Shown here in pieces: positions 5,540-5,691 of a DNA stretch of 5,691 nucleotides. This DNA is from DATGMB01 sp035293845. Its GTDB lineage: Bacteria > Acidobacteriota > Terriglobia > Bryobacterales > Bryobacteraceae. Position 1 is the stretch's first letter. Every line of letters starts with the position of its first letter. The stretch lies in the NCBI GenBank assembly GCA_035293845.1, contig DATGMB010000307.1, positions 1 through 5,691 on the forward strand. The letters run 5' to 3'. The position numbers were made by a program, and so were the translations under genes. Under the pieces are notes generated by a model, which was not told the DNA's origin, made no database searches, and saw only the letters and a list, made by a program, of their open reading frames with translations.

Positions 5540-5553
5540 GCCCCGGCAGGGGC
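5540..5553 (+). promoter_or_regulatory. GC hairpin in the leader of the last gene
   Basis: GCCCC (5540-5544) and GGGGC (5549-5553) form a 5-bp all-GC stem over a GGCA loop. It lies just after an AT-rich TATAAA (5529-5534), in the gap between terminator 2 and ATG 5615. No T-run follows. The role is unknown. Confidence 0.4.
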
Positions 5554-5579
5554 CCGATAGACATTTTGTGACGCTATGT

Positions 5580-5606
5580 TAGTATGTACGGCAGCGTAGT
5601 ATACGG
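5580..5606 (+). promoter_or_regulatory. Imperfect direct repeat upstream of the last gene, possible operator
   Basis: TAGTATGTACGG (5580-5591) and TAGTATACGG (5597-5606) repeat at a 17-bp period, and TATGT also occurs at 5575-5579. The repeats lie 8-35 bp before ATG 5615, where a regulator would overlap the promoter. The TAGTAT at 5597 could serve as a -10. No matching -35 is visible. Confidence 0.35.
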
Positions 5607-5614
5607 ACACACAA

Positions 5615-5691
5615 ATGGCCCGGGTTCTTCACTTGGCCGCAGGGGCGGCCTTCAGCGCGGCGCTTGTTTTCGCGCAAAACCCTCCCGATTC
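5615..5691 (+). CDS. Predicted secreted protein, N-terminal fragment (cut by window end)
   Basis: Only 25 codons and two bases are visible. They encode a typical signal peptide: MARVLHLAAG, then a hydrophobic stretch to ALVFAQNPPD, with likely cleavage after FA or FAQ. The protein is therefore exported, and its family cannot be told from this fragment. ATG 5615 is the only plausible start, because an in-frame TAG lies at 5597-5599. No Shine-Dalgarno is visible in the ACGGACACACAA before it. The gene follows the twin terminators and should be transcribed separately from the lyase. Confidence 0.7.
   Translation, partial: MARVLHLAAGAAFSAALVFAQNPPD

Overview
The window reads as chromosomal DNA of a GC-rich Gram-negative-type bacterium. 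The form of its UvrA and two secreted proteins with signal peptides ending in 'FAA' or 'FAQ' suggest Acidobacteriota, perhaps the Bryobacterales/Solibacter group. That placement is inference from recalled family resemblance and was not tested. No tRNA, rRNA, CRISPR array, insertion sequence or attachment site was recognised.

Layout. (1) 2-1975 (+) is the 3' two thirds of an excinuclease UvrA gene; its start lies before the window. (2) 1978-2334 (-) is a small conserved hypothetical protein that converges on uvrA. Only 2 bp separate the genes, and both stop codons lie in one 8-bp palindrome. (3) 2335-2396 is a divergent control region. It holds an extended -10-like box for the minus gene and a perfect stem with a UUCG tetraloop. 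(4) 2397-3082 (+) is a DUF433/DUF5615 pair, a VapBC45-like antitoxin and PIN-like toxin. The toxin has a TTG start that overlaps the antitoxin stop. (5) 3091-3918 (+) is a predicted secreted protein of unknown function, and nearly all of its mature chain is one tandem duplication. (6) 3925-5418 (+) is an MIO-cofactor aromatic amino acid ammonia-lyase or aminomutase. Its motifs are of PAL/TAL/aminomutase type rather than histidine ammonia-lyase type. (7) 5447-5525 holds two near-identical intrinsic terminators in tandem. (8) 5526-5614 is the leader of a further gene, with a GC hairpin and a 17-bp-period direct repeat; the gene starts at 5615 and runs off the window after encoding a signal peptide.

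How the genes relate. Antitoxin, toxin, secreted protein and lyase are packed head to tail (4-nt overlap, 8-bp gap, 6-bp gap) and end at the twin terminators, so read-through or one transcription unit is plausible. The toxin-antitoxin pair and the minus-strand gene look like accessory cargo between a housekeeping repair gene and a metabolic/secreted pair. The best candidates for something undescribed are the pairing of the duplicated secreted protein with the non-HAL lyase, the TA pair placed directly upstream of them, and the twin terminators.
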